DNA of 64,000 bases. Source: Cymodocea nodosa. Taxonomy: Eukaryota > Streptophyta > Magnoliopsida > Alismatales > Cymodoceaceae. Shown in pieces: positions 11,861 to 23,533 of the stretch. The notes under the pieces are model-generated. The model did no database searches. It was not told the origin of the DNA and was given only the letters and a program-made list of their open reading frames with translations. The DNA lies in NCBI GenBank assembly GCA_036874045.1, contig JAZBRI010000011.1, positions 14,340,001-14,404,000 on the forward strand, in the 5' to 3' direction. Made by a program: the position numbers and the translations under genes. Positions within the stretch are counted from its first letter, which is position 1. The number at the start of each line of letters is the position of its first letter.

Positions 11861-14800
11861 CGCCAGGAAATGCCGATCGCCGCCCGTCAACAATGCGGAA
11901 TAGGAAAAATGGGAGCAGGGGGCGGAACTAATCGAAACGCTGCACCTCCGTTCTTCGGTTGACGTGGGAAATTTGCCGTGTCGCGCGGTGGAAGAAGGTG
12001 GCGTCGCGTCGAATTGCTATTTCTATTTTTTTACATTATATTTATTTTTTAAAACCAACAGCGGAGGATGATTGAATAAGTCTTCCCTCTTTCTTAATAA
12101 GATTTACAAAGGAAAAAAAAAAACCTTGAATTCAAATTCGATAAAAAAAACTATAGATGAAATAAACACATGATTAAAAAAATTACGTAAATCTCTATTT
12201 AACTTCAACATCTAATCTATATATATATAATAGAATTAAGTTTCAATAAAATAATTCAGATTAGATAACTTTTTTCTTTTACAATATGTATCCAAAATTT
12301 CTTATTCTTCCTTCATATCTACGTCATCATTGTACATGCAGAGTAACAAGCGATTTTTACCGTTCAATATAAATAGGTGATTAGGAATACCGAGAGGATT
12401 AATGATTTATTCACGAATGCACTGTTGTGAGATCTGTAGATGCATGCATGTTCGAATAAGATATTAGAAGAAAGGCTTCTGGTTGAGTAAGGCGACGTTT
12501 GCACGAATATTATATTTTCCTATTTTAATTTTTAATGAAATTTATGCACAAATAGGCCAGATACGATAGATTCTGAACGTTGCCTTTTAAGCTATTTTTA
12601 CATTATCTAAGAATCGAGGGAGTCAAATTCATTCAATCTAGATCATTAACAGAGAGATACACGGTTAGATGTTACTTTAACAACTTTTTTTGGGTCATTC
12701 AGATGAAAATCAAATCATTAATCATTTCATATATTTAACGGTGGAGATTTGGAGATGACCCGGATCGTTGTGGGGGAATTCGAAGTCTGATTCGGAATTG
12801 GGGTGGAACGTGGGAAGAGCATGGGCCGCACGTCGACTTCCATGGATTTTTGTCTCTGGTTGTTTTATTATTTTTTCTGGTTATTTTAATATGACGAGTA
12901 AATCAACTCCAACGAAGAAAGATAGAAATAAAACAATTAACGTGAATACGTACGAGACTGAGCTGTACAGGAAAAATCATTATCTTTGGGTGATTCTAAA
13001 CAGCGCAAACGACGCAAGAACGGTGCTAAAAGATATTATAACACGAAAGAAGGTGTCGTCAAAAAATATCCTTAGGATTAAAATTGATGTCAAATCGTAA
13101 AATCTTATATCATCGTATTATTACAATGTCAAATAACATCTGAAGACTCAACTTCATATGTCACATCACCTACATTAATTATTAGATGACATACGCGTAG
13201 ATGGCATGCATTTTCCTTGTTGACCAAAAAAGGTACATAGCATACAGGGAAAGGCCCTACCATGGAGCTACAGTAAGAGCCGAAGCCGTCATCTTCTGTT
13301 TTGTGTATGTCATGCTGTACGTACGTTGTGTTGACAAGGCAAGATATGTTATTGTTAGAGAAAGGGATTTGCAGTATCAAAAATGTTCTTTAACCTGATA
13401 TTTAATTAGTTGTATTGTCTTGTAACAGCTTTGTTATTATTCTAAATACTTTAAATATCTTCTAATATCTCATAAGCATGTAAAATTACATTAATGAGTG
13501 TTTGTATACCTAAAAAATAATAGAAAATATTAAAAAAAATGGTAATATTTTTTTTATCATTTTTTAAATGTTTGTGTTTCAAATAATTTTTCATCATTTT
13601 TCTTCGATATATAAGAAAATTTTTCTTTCATTTTCTAAACTTATGATTTCTAAAATTAATAAAAAAAAATAAAAAAATATAAATTATTATAAAATATATT
13701 AACAACATGTAATTTTGATATAGAAATTATTTATATCTTTAATAAATAAAAATTGATATTATGAGAGATATGTAAAATAATAAAGACATGTGAAATATAT
13801 TTTATATTATAACAATTATCACAAATGACTCTATTTTATATTATCTATAATAAATTTTGTTAATTTCTATCTTCTAAATAAATACAGAAAATATTTAATT
13901 TATTAATTTTAATATTTTTATTTTATAAATAAAAATATATATTTTATATTCTATAATTTTTCATTATTTTCTGTTCTATATATAAACATACATATTCTAA
14001 ATTTCATCATTTTCTATTCTATATACAAATATTTTGATTTTCTATTAACTTTTTATCATTTTTTATAATATTTTATTATTTTTCTTTCATCATTTTTCAA
14101 TACGCAGATACCTTTGATTTCTTTATAAAGACAGCGGAAAAATAATTTTCCCAGTCTAATCCATGTTAAATCCTTGTGGGCCAACGTCGCAAGATCATGT
14201 CTCTTGATATTTTTCATAAAATGTAAAAAAAATAATAATGATCGTTCGTAACAGGAGCCATCATGATTTCATAAGATTGTGAAAAACAATATCCACGACA
14301 AACTTCTTAAGATATATATAGCAAAAGACTCAACTATTCTAGCTACTAAATACTAACAAAGTGACAGGGTTAATAAAAGTCGAACAAAATTACAATTATC
14401 CCTTCATTTTAGTATTAGTTTTGATGCTTATAGTTTAGATGTTTAGCATTAATTTAACTATTATTTACGATATTAAATTATTTGAGGTTTTAATGTATAT
14501 AACGTATTATATTATATCATTACTTTTAAAATAATATATATGTCGATTTCGATTTGATTGGATCAAACCATTCTTTAAACCAAAATCCATTCGCAGAACC
14601 ATCAAACTACATCAAATCGTTCAAGTTATCTAAATTGAACCGAGAAAATTTGTTATCGCTATTGATATTCATAACAGTAGATGAAGGTCACCTAAGTGAA
14701 AATTAGATAAAGAAGGAGAGAAATTAAGTATTTTTGTATGTCATATTTAAAAAATATAAAGACATTGTCCTCATCAACTGCCACTTACATAATCACAGAT

Positions 14801-15383
14801 AAAAATATATGTAGTCATTACAGAAACAGTAAATAGGTCTTCATGGAGCCATCAGCAAATTTTCCAAGTGGGACATTGTTTTTAAGATTATTGTATTTTT
14901 AAAATTAAAATCAATTTTTACAATTATTTATTCCACAATGCATTAAATTTTTAAACTTCATGTAAGCAATATTCATTGTTATTTTTAATTTAACATTTTA
15001 ATAATAAAATTTAAATGATTACTTTCGTATTTTATGTATTCAGGAGTGGAAATAAAAAGTGATATCGACTAACATTGATAACTGGATTAGCCAGGAAGTC
15101 CATTTCTAATTTTTATCAAAATTGAAATTTCAATAAACGCAAAAAAAACCATTATAAAAAATCTAAAAGCGAGACGAAACAGAGCGGAAGAGGAGGCCTT
15201 CCGCTTCCCAAATGGAACCGACAAGTCGAGAGGATGATGTTGGTCACGTGACCTGACGCTCTCCGTCCGTCGAAACACGACATGACGCCATAACTCGGAA
15301 CACCAGTTCCAAAGCACGAGGAGGACAAGAAGGGAGTAGAACGACAAGCAGGACGGACGACCGCGCTCCCTCTACGAGATCCG
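11861..15383. other. Divergent intergenic region between SCD2-like and phosphatase-like genes
   Basis: It holds both upstream regions. About 13440-14120 is very AT-rich with MITE-like inverted ends (separate entry). The ORF at 12768-13100 has no family resemblance. I see no other gene. Confidence 0.5.
13500..14112. repeat. AT-rich MITE-like inverted repeat
   Basis: The left end (AATAATAGAAAATATTAAAA) is imperfectly complementary to the right end near 14060-14090 (ATAATATTTTATTATTTTTC). The interior is nearly all A/T with no coding content. A target duplication is not clear. Confidence 0.35.
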
Positions 15384-18300
15384 ATGGGTTCCTCCCAGTC
15401 CTCCCACCAACCGGAAGACGGCGATGGAGAAGTGGACGAGGAAAACTTGCTGGAAGATGGTGATGATGACGACGAAGAAGACGAGGAGGAAGAAAGGGCG
15501 GTCAGGAATCCGAGGATGGACAAGATCCTGGAGCAAGAGCCCGAGATCCTCACCTGCCACGCCTCAGCGTCGCCGATCTCCCCGCAGCTCTCCACCATCG
15601 GGACCCCACGCCTCCTCTCCGCCGCCGCCTCTCCGTCCATCAAGGTCTGGGACCCCTGCAACGTGCTGGGGCCACCTCTGCCGATGCATCCCCCCGTATA
15701 CTCTAGGGGATTTGTCGAAGGGTTTGGGGACGGGGCCGACCGGGTTACGGAGGTGTTTCTGGTCGTGCATGGTGAATGCGGAATCGGGCTGAGGTCGGAC
15801 CTTGTCGAAGGAAGGTGGCCTGAGGCGGGTTTGACGGGTCTCGGGGAACGGCAGGCGAGGGCGCTGGCGGTGCTTATGAACTCCCAGGGGATCAGGTTCA
15901 ACACCGTGTGGAGCTCGCCGTTGGAGAGGGCTAGGGCGACCGCGGCCTTCGTTTGCAGGGTAAGTTCTCTGGATCTCGGTCTGGTAAAGAAACATTCTCA
16001 TTTTGCTCTTGTGCTAAATTCGATCTGATTTTCGTTTCTCGTGGCCATTGCGTTATCGATTTTTTTGCATTCGAATGAAGGAATAGAGCATTGAGTCGTC
16101 CAAATTGTGTTACATTACAAGAAATTGTCCAAATTTATCCCAGTCATATGCATGCGTATAATCTCTCTCTTAACGAGTATGATGACTCTTTCTCTCTCTA
16201 ATCGGCAAGGTACGAAAGGCTAGGGTTTAGTCTCATTCTCGCCTCTCTCTCTCTCTCTCTCTCACCATCGTCCACCCTTCCACCAACGAGCAACATCTCT
16301 GCTCCTTTCTGTCTGTCGTCGGACAACAGTGCACCACCCAACAGCACCTTCCCCCACTCTTTCGTCGTCCTCCACCTCCTGTCCAGACCGTCAGTGGCTC
16401 CTGATCTACCCTCCAGGTCGTTGTATGTCCTACAAGTAGGTATTCATGACCTAATCAGGCTTGTTCACACCGTGTGTGATCTGATCCCCCCGCGTGCTTC
16501 GTGGTAAGTTTGCTATTTCAGTGTATTTTGGACGTTTTCGTTGTAAATCAGATCATGCTTCTTCTTTTTTGCATCATTGGTAACTAGATGGTTTCCTCTT
16601 ATGGCTCAAAAAACCCGGTTGGAGGCTTGGAACCTCTGTGAAATTAGATGGTAACTTCTTTGGTCACAAAGTCTATGAAACATTTCTTGGTGTACAACGA
16701 AAAATCCTTCATCTTATTCATTATCCACTTAAAGTGAAAGATGTTGCTTACAACGATTAGTCAGTAGATTGGGATATCTATACGAGGATGTAGCCATATG
16801 TATGTATATATTCAAGAAAAAGACAAATGTAATAATCCATGTAAATAACACATTTTCTTTCCCTTATTTTTTTTGACCTTTTCTTCCTTGACTCTTTCTC
16901 TCTTTTTCTCTCCGATTTCTTGCTTATTACCAATTTTTCACACTCTCATATTTTCCTTGTCTTTTCTGTCTCTAATATTTGATAGTTATTTATGAAATTT
17001 AGATAGGTATATGTGAAACTTGTAGACCAAATTTCAGTCCAATTCCTTTTCTCTCCCCTCTCTTACTTATAAGGGTATAGGTCGATATAATTCCTCTCTT
17101 AGCAAGAAAAATGATTCTTTCCCTCTCTAATCAGCAATAATGTCTGGTGGCTTACGGATCACTAAACAAACAGGCTTTCAGTCATGTTTCTAGATCCTAT
17201 GGATCTGCTGTGGATGGATTAACAGAAAAGTACAACCCATTTTTGCAGTTCAAGCAAGTATCACGTTTTGTTAGTTGATCGATCTTTGCTGTGTCATGTG
17301 TGAATCACATGGAGTGATTTTTCACTGACTTATTGTTTTTAGATGGCTTTCTTTCCTCATTTTTAATGATAAATGCTCTTATTCCAGTGCATGCTTTCCT
17401 AAACTACGAGGGACTTCATTTTAGTTGAATTTCTCATAGTTTCATGGAAATGAAGTGCACATGGTGCACATTCATGTGATTAGTTGTTCTTTGGAAGTTT
17501 GACTTTGCACTTATTTGAAGAAGAATGGTACAGAAATAGTCATATCTAACTGCTAAAAAATGGTTATATTTAAATAGATCTTTGTATTATTATGCCTTGG
17601 CAAGCCTTCAAATTTGAGAAAATATTTAGTCAACTTTTAAATTTATATCACTCAGAAATTTATCCAACCCAGTATAATTCTGGTATCATAATAAAATATT
17701 CTGTATTGTTTTTTTTCATGCAAATGTAGGGGGGATATGGTGTATTCATAAGTGGCATTTTTTCATATCTATAATTCATGTATCATAATCAATTATTCTA
17801 TATCGTTTACTTTTGTTCATGCAAATGTAGAAGATGGGATATAGTGCATTCATAAGTGGCATTTTTTCATATCCTAGTACAGATGTTTATCTACAGTGTT
17901 TTTGTCCCCTTTTTGTCTTTTTAAAAGCACCAATTTCTGGCCCTGTGTCAAAAATCAATACTACATCGTTATCCTTCCAGTATTCTTGGTGGATTGTTTT
18001 TTTGATCGTTGTAGTGGTTTTTGTGTTTATTAGGATTTGAATCTTAATAGGAACTATGAATACCTAATCAATTGAACAAATATAGTTGGTTGTATTCTTG
18101 GAGGCGTGTTACTTGTATAGTTTTATCACATCATAGTTAAACAGCATGGGAGACCATCGAGTCTTATCTCTTAGACGATTAACTGTTTCTGTGATTGTTT
18201 TCCATGACATTGACATTTTTCTCTCTTTTTAAAGGCTGTCAACATTAGTTTGTGAATCTGGAAATCTAGCTCATTCGTTCTTATAAATCTGCAGGAACTG

Positions 18301-18975
18301 GAATTTGCTGAAGAGCAGATACAGTCCTCTGATGCATTGGTTGAGATGAGCAATGGTCAGTGGGAAGGATGCCACCGATCGGAAATCTACACTCCTGAAA
18401 TGGCAAGTGTGATAGATAGAACTAAACCTGATTTTTCCGCCCCTTCTGGAGAATCACTCAGACAAGTGGAGTTTCGGATGATTGAGTTCCTGAATAGAAC
18501 TGTCGTAAAAATGCCAGAAAAGCTGAGTACAATTAATATGTTACTGCATCAAAACGAAAGAAAGGGGTTTTCACGTCACAGTTCCACAGATTCATTTACA
18601 GAGCAGACTGGTCCTGTTCCTCCGCACTGGGATCTGCTCCACAGGCACGGCAAGCAGGGACTTACTAGAAAGAAGTCCGGTAAAAGCAGGCTTCAGTTTG
18701 TGACCACAGGGGATCATGAGACTGAAGACGAGTTTTCTCCAAGTGAAACGAATCACCTTCATGAAGTTAATGCCAGAAACCCTGCGTCCTCCATTGGCAT
18801 CTTCACTCACGCGACACCTATAAAATGTCTTCTCACAGGGCTTCTGGAATGTAGTCCTGCAGTGGCGACCAGAATATGTATAGATGATTCTTCCGTGACA
18901 GTGCTTGAACACTCCCTTAGAACAGGTTGGCGAATTAAAAGATTGAATGATACGGCACATCTCCGACTTCTGTAG
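15384..18975 (+). CDS. Phosphoglycerate mutase-like (histidine phosphatase fold) protein
   Basis: Two exons, 15384-15959 and 18295-18975, join in phase 0 (CR|ELEF) across a 2.3-kb GT-AG intron and give 418 residues. Order: MGSSQSS, an N-myristoylation-type start with Gly2 and Ser6; an acidic run at 28-37; then the phosphatase fold. The fold shows EVFLVVHGECG (124-133), SSPLERARATA (177-187), VEMSNGQWEG (208-217), SGESLRQVEFRM, and the second His in IGIFTHATPIKC (His364). This matches the plant phosphoglycerate mutase family proteins of unknown substrate. The Arg of the catalytic RHG is Val128, so activity is doubtful. An RHG at 309-311 lies in a low-complexity loop and is not the motif. The gene is convergent with PRS4. 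Exon 1 is GC-rich and exon 2 is not. Confidence 0.9.
16145..17145 (+). repeat. Related 60-bp blocks about 940 bp apart in the intron
   Basis: ATAATCTCTCTCTTAACGAG through CTCTCTAATCGGCAA near 16156-16207 resembles ATAATTCCTCTCTTAGCAAG through CTCTCTAATCAGCAA near 17097-17147. A (CT)n run lies at 16243-16262. They could be ends of an old insertion, but no primer site or coding sequence supports that. Confidence 0.35.
17683..17880 (+). repeat. Tandem duplication, period 101 bp, in intron
   Basis: CATGCAAATGTAG recurs at 17717 and 17818. The flanking blocks (GTATCATAAT, ATTCATAAGTGGCATTTTTT) recur at the same spacing with a few substitutions. Confidence 0.8.
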
Positions 18976-20008
18976 GTGGGCTACACTGAGTTTAGATTAT
19001 TCTTCTTTTGTCCGTTACCATCATCGCCAACTATGGCATTCAATCTATAATTGCCTATTTTACTGACTTTGATATTCCAGTAATCAAGGTTGGAATGGTG
19101 TCAATGAATTACATCTTCTAGTGTCACCCGATAAAACTTTCCCTGTGCACAAGAAGAATTAACGAATATTATTGAGTCAATAGTATCCTACATCGGTAAA
19201 TCACAGCTTTCCTACAAATGCACTAATTTTTAGTACGTAATTCTTTTTTTAAAAAAATTTGCATCTCTCTCAGCAACGGGAGAAAAAGACAGCAGAGGGA
19301 ATGAAGGTAGATCATATTCACTTTTGTTGTTATTACTATTATTTTAGAACTAATACTTGCGCTAACATTATGGATGGTCGAATGATAATTATGTTCAGCG
19401 AATATTATTGTATTAGAGGATTTTTTTTTTCTGTTCCCCTATGAACCATCACATGTGTAATTAGTTCAAGATGTTTACGTTTCAAAGTTAGTATTCATTG
19501 CTTTTTTTTTATAACAATTGAAACAGTATCATTGGATGGTTTTAAACTCAAGATAAAATTTCTTTTGCATGCAACCAAGCAGCAATGGTCTACAACATAA
19601 AGTAAAAAATGTTCAGACTGGGATTTCTTCGCTTTGAAAAAGGTGAAATGAAAATTTAAAGTCCTACCACTTTAAACCACCAATATCCCGAACAATGGTA
19701 AAAAATGGTTTAATCAATTTAGTCGAACTAATCAAACCAAAATAAGATGCATTGACTTTTGAACAATTTTTGCATAAGCCTAAATACGATGATGATAAAC
19801 TGAAGATACAATTGTCGGAAATGCAATATTACATCTATCCTCTGCTCCGCATTCATTCATCTTGGCAATAACAAACAAATTTATTTGCTCAAAGGAGAAC
19901 ATCACAAGACAGGACATACAAAACACGAAAATGTGCTCATATGTGAGTTAAATCATTGACGAAGCATAGATCATGCATCACTTCCAGGCATTATGTGGTG
20001 TGCTCCTC
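18976..20008. other. Convergent intergenic region
   Basis: It contains the 3' untranslated regions of the phosphatase-like gene and PRS4. The sequence is AT-rich with short poly-T runs. No gene or element is recognised. Confidence 0.5.
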
Positions 20009-23000
20009 TTATATCTGAAGGGCTTCGGAAATGGAACTGGCAAGAGACAACACTTCAAATGGAGGTGTGTCAGCAATGGCCTTAACAGTAACAGGGCAAG
20101 AATCCGTGACCCAAAAGTGTGCGAAAGTATTCTCTTTACCCTCTGGAAGAACGATAACATATTAGACACTTAAGATCATGTAGGTTCAAATCTTGCTTGG
20201 GAATGGAATGGAACAATCTGCTTGACGCTTACCGCCATGACCATGGACAAATCTCTCCCACGACCTATTAGGGAACACTGCATGGGTGGCATAGGCACTA
20301 ACCTTTGCAGAACCATGAGCAGCCAATACTTTCTGCAAAGAACAGAAAGATGTGAGTTTTCATCTTAGTTGTGACATAACAGACACGATGCAGTAAAATT
20401 TGTTTATTAAAAAACTTTTGATTCAATGTTACAATCTAAATTTAGCAAGTGTAGTGTGTAGGTTGTGTTTAATCCGTTTGGTTGGTCCACTTTTTTTCAT
20501 GCTTTGACAAAACCTGAAAGACCTTACATGCAAATAAATTGTAGGATTCAAACACACGAGGCGACTGATAGCTTTATATAAATTTGCAAGCTCAAAATGA
20601 AACACAAACAAACAAAAAAAATAACGCACAATAATGAAAAGATATTCACTTAACATGATCGTTAGTCTTGCACACAAGCATCGAGAACGAAAAGATGAGG
20701 TGATGGAAGTTTTCTCATTTTTTCTTATTATTTATACTGTAAATCCAACTACCAAGAAATATCTTCCTGAGGATGATCATGAAAGGGTTAAATGCAAAAT
20801 TAGATTTGCGCTGAACTCATCCTCATACAAGGCTCTAATACACATGTTCGAGACTTGAGAATTGAGAATAACACTGCATAGGGCCTAAATGATTTTCAGT
20901 GGAAATGTTAGTTTGAATTTCAAGGCCAGAAGAATTTGTGGTAACTTAAACTTTTTAGTTATTTCAAAAAAAAGTCTTAAACTTGGAACTTGCAAACATC
21001 AAGAGAAAGAAACAATATGATTATAACTGGTTGATAAAGCCCTAGAACGAAATCAGTTTCAAGTCTTACAGTATAGTATGGATAAACAAGTGACAATTGA
21101 AGAACATTTAGGTGCATCAGGGATTATATCATTATAATGCAATCTACAGCAAGAAATAATTTAAGAAACTCAAACTGATATATATATAAAATATAGTGCA
21201 GGCAAATTTCATTTAAGCTTTAAGATAAAAATACAAAAGTGTAAGAACAAATTTAACCATGCCTGGCACTCAATGAGTGTCCCTCCTGATTGTACTAGAT
21301 CATCAACAATAACAACATGACGTCCTTCAGGATTTCCCTCCTTTAGTCTTACTATTTTCCTATCACCCTCACGGACCTTTGTACAAATAACCTGCATATG
21401 AGACAGAGACCATGTTTAAATAAACAAGATTCAATTTAGGGAAGGAAAACTCAAGAATGCACAAATCATACCACTGGAAAATTTTGAAACAGCTTGTAGA
21501 ATCTTTTCCATGCTCCATCATCAGGAAAAACTATAGTAACCTGGGGAAAATGATTCACAAATAAGAAATTAGAGCCAGGGTCAGATTGTTCGTCGAGCCT
21601 ATTCCACATGCCCAACGATAAGAATCTTACTCAAATACTTATTTTGTACAACCTAAGAAGATAATGGTGAGAAGAACAAAATTTGTTAAAGATTGCAGGT
21701 TGTTAACCAACATACATTCTCAGCATCAGGAAGCTGGCCAAGACGTTGTTTCAGTAGAGGTATTCCAGTCTCAAAGCATGGCAACACATGGTCTCCAAAG
21801 TAAAATCTCTCCTGCATGCAACACATCAAGAGAGAAATTCAAATAAAGAAATACACAAAATATCGTGTGTAAGGTATTGTGATACAAGTAATTAGCATAA
21901 AATCCCAAATGTCCATTCTTAATGATGCTATCATTGTAAAACATCACATTCATAAAAGAAGGGAGAGGTCACACGAGGGTGAGGGTCTTTCTAAAGGTCC
22001 TGCAGGGCATTTACAACCCACAACCATGGTAAGCTGGATAGGAATAAGTGTTAGTTTCGACAAATTTTGCATTAACGAATGCATTTCACAAGTCATTCTC
22101 AATCTGTAATTACAGAGAAAAGTTTAAAGTATTCAGAAAAATTTACATACAATGCTACTTTGGCATGCACACATGTATAGAAAATTGAAAACTAAAAAAT
22201 GGAAGCTCTTCATAATTGTTGTTATGGTAATGGACAAACGAAACAGAATGTAGAAGTTAAAAAAACAAGTAAACAACCGGAAAAATTCATGCAAATAACA
22301 ATAATTCTCATCCATATACAGAGGAAGGATGCATAAACTGGTAAAAAAATTTCAACAAATGTACCATCTAACATGCATTTTGGGGGGGAAAAAATTAAGG
22401 CATAATTTCTGTAAAAAATAACCATGTGTATACGAAACAGATGCGATTAAAAATTGAATAAAAAAGCAAACCCACCTGCAAAGCATGTATGTCATATGTA
22501 ACTAAACTAGTGGGACCACCTCTAGATATGGGTATGACCGATAACAACCTTGCCATTGTAAATGCAGTTGCCACGTCACCTTCTTCCTCCATACGTTCAA
22601 AAGAACCAGTAGGAAAAAATGGCAAGACTAATGTAAAAGAGGCAACAAAGAGACGTGGCAAAGCGTAAATAACCGATAGCTGCTCAAAAATGACAGCAGG
22701 AGAGCAAAACGAGGCCAGAAAAGCAACATGCTGGCCTCTAATATCTTGAGCATTGTTGATGAACAAATTGGGAAATCCATCTGCAAAGTTCCTGTATGTG
22801 AAAAATGTTTAAGGTTAGTTCCTAGTCCATGAAGGGAAGAGTTCATCCCAAAAATCATCTAAAAGTGATTATCATAATCTTTTCTCTTCCTTTGTTGGAT
22901 TGAGATCGGATAGAGAATACCAAGTTTCATCTCAAAATACATACTTCCAAATAAGACAACATGAAAATAGCAAGGTCGTATTCTTCAACTCGGAAGAATG

Positions 23001-23533
23001 TTCGCCAAAATATCAAATCGCATTGACAAACGAATATTCAACAAAACGCACTCAAATGAAGTTGGTTCTTGAAAAAAGAGAGCATGCAGATCATGAGCTA
23101 CTTGCAGTTGCCACTACACTAGTCACTCGCTGTGTCGACCGGCACACAACTTACGCAAAAGAGAAGAAGGTGCAGTTGCTGTAACACATTCCACCGATCA
23201 AGGGAAGGAGTGATTCGGACACTTCTCAGTTGGCCTCGTAGGACTGGTCACTCCTCACTTCTTCGACCTTACCAGTGTAACGGACCATGATCGGTGATCA
23301 CCCAAAGTACGAGACCCTTCGAACCTCAAGACACCGAAACACTTAAACACGGAAGGTGCGACAAACTAGAGAAGAGAGAAAATGAGGGGAAAAATATCGT
23401 GGTTTTGGAAGGGTAACCTCCAAGTGATGGACTGGAGGTGGATAGAATCGGACGCGGAAGCGATCCTCCTGGCGAGTTCCTCGCATTCAACGCAGTAGAA
23501 AAGGAGCACCCTCTTCTTGCCCGGCTTGTCCAT
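20009..23533 (-). CDS. PRS4: Ribose-phosphate pyrophosphokinase 4 (PRPP synthetase)
   Basis: It makes 5-phosphoribosyl-1-pyrophosphate from ribose 5-phosphate and ATP, for nucleotide, His and Trp synthesis. Exons: 23418-23533, 22476-22791, 21716-21811, 21472-21540, 21263-21391, 20233-20332, 20009-20142. Total 960 nt, 319 residues, the length of the cytosolic, phosphate-independent plant PRS3/PRS4 class. Signatures: start [75 protein letters not shown]; the PRPP-binding loop [14 protein letters not shown] (225-238); and the C-terminus [16 protein letters not shown]. There is no transit peptide, so it should be cytosolic. The donor after exon 21263-21391 appears to be GC (CAG|GCATGG), since no nearby GT keeps the frame. 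Every other intron is GT-AG. Confidence 0.95.
21261..21262 (-). other. Candidate GC splice donor of PRS4 intron 5
   Basis: On the minus strand exon 5 ends GAG TGC CAG and the intron begins GCATGG. The next exon begins AAA GTA (KVLAAHG) in phase 0. The closest GT, five bases further, would shift the frame. Confidence 0.65.

Noticed and set aside
11441-11962. 173-codon plus frame over SCD2 exon 1
   Set aside because: Shadow of the SCD2 repeat and GC-rich exon on the other strand.
12768-13100. 110-codon plus frame
   Set aside because: No recognisable domain, no splice-supported extension, and composition like the surrounding intergenic DNA.
15152-15904. 250-codon minus frame
   Set aside because: Antisense shadow of the GC-rich first exon of the phosphatase-like gene.
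18640-18655. RHG triplet at residues 309-311 of the phosphatase-like protein as a replacement catalytic site
   Set aside because: It sits in a Lys/Arg/Ser-rich loop without the preceding beta-strand hydrophobics, so it cannot be the active-site motif.
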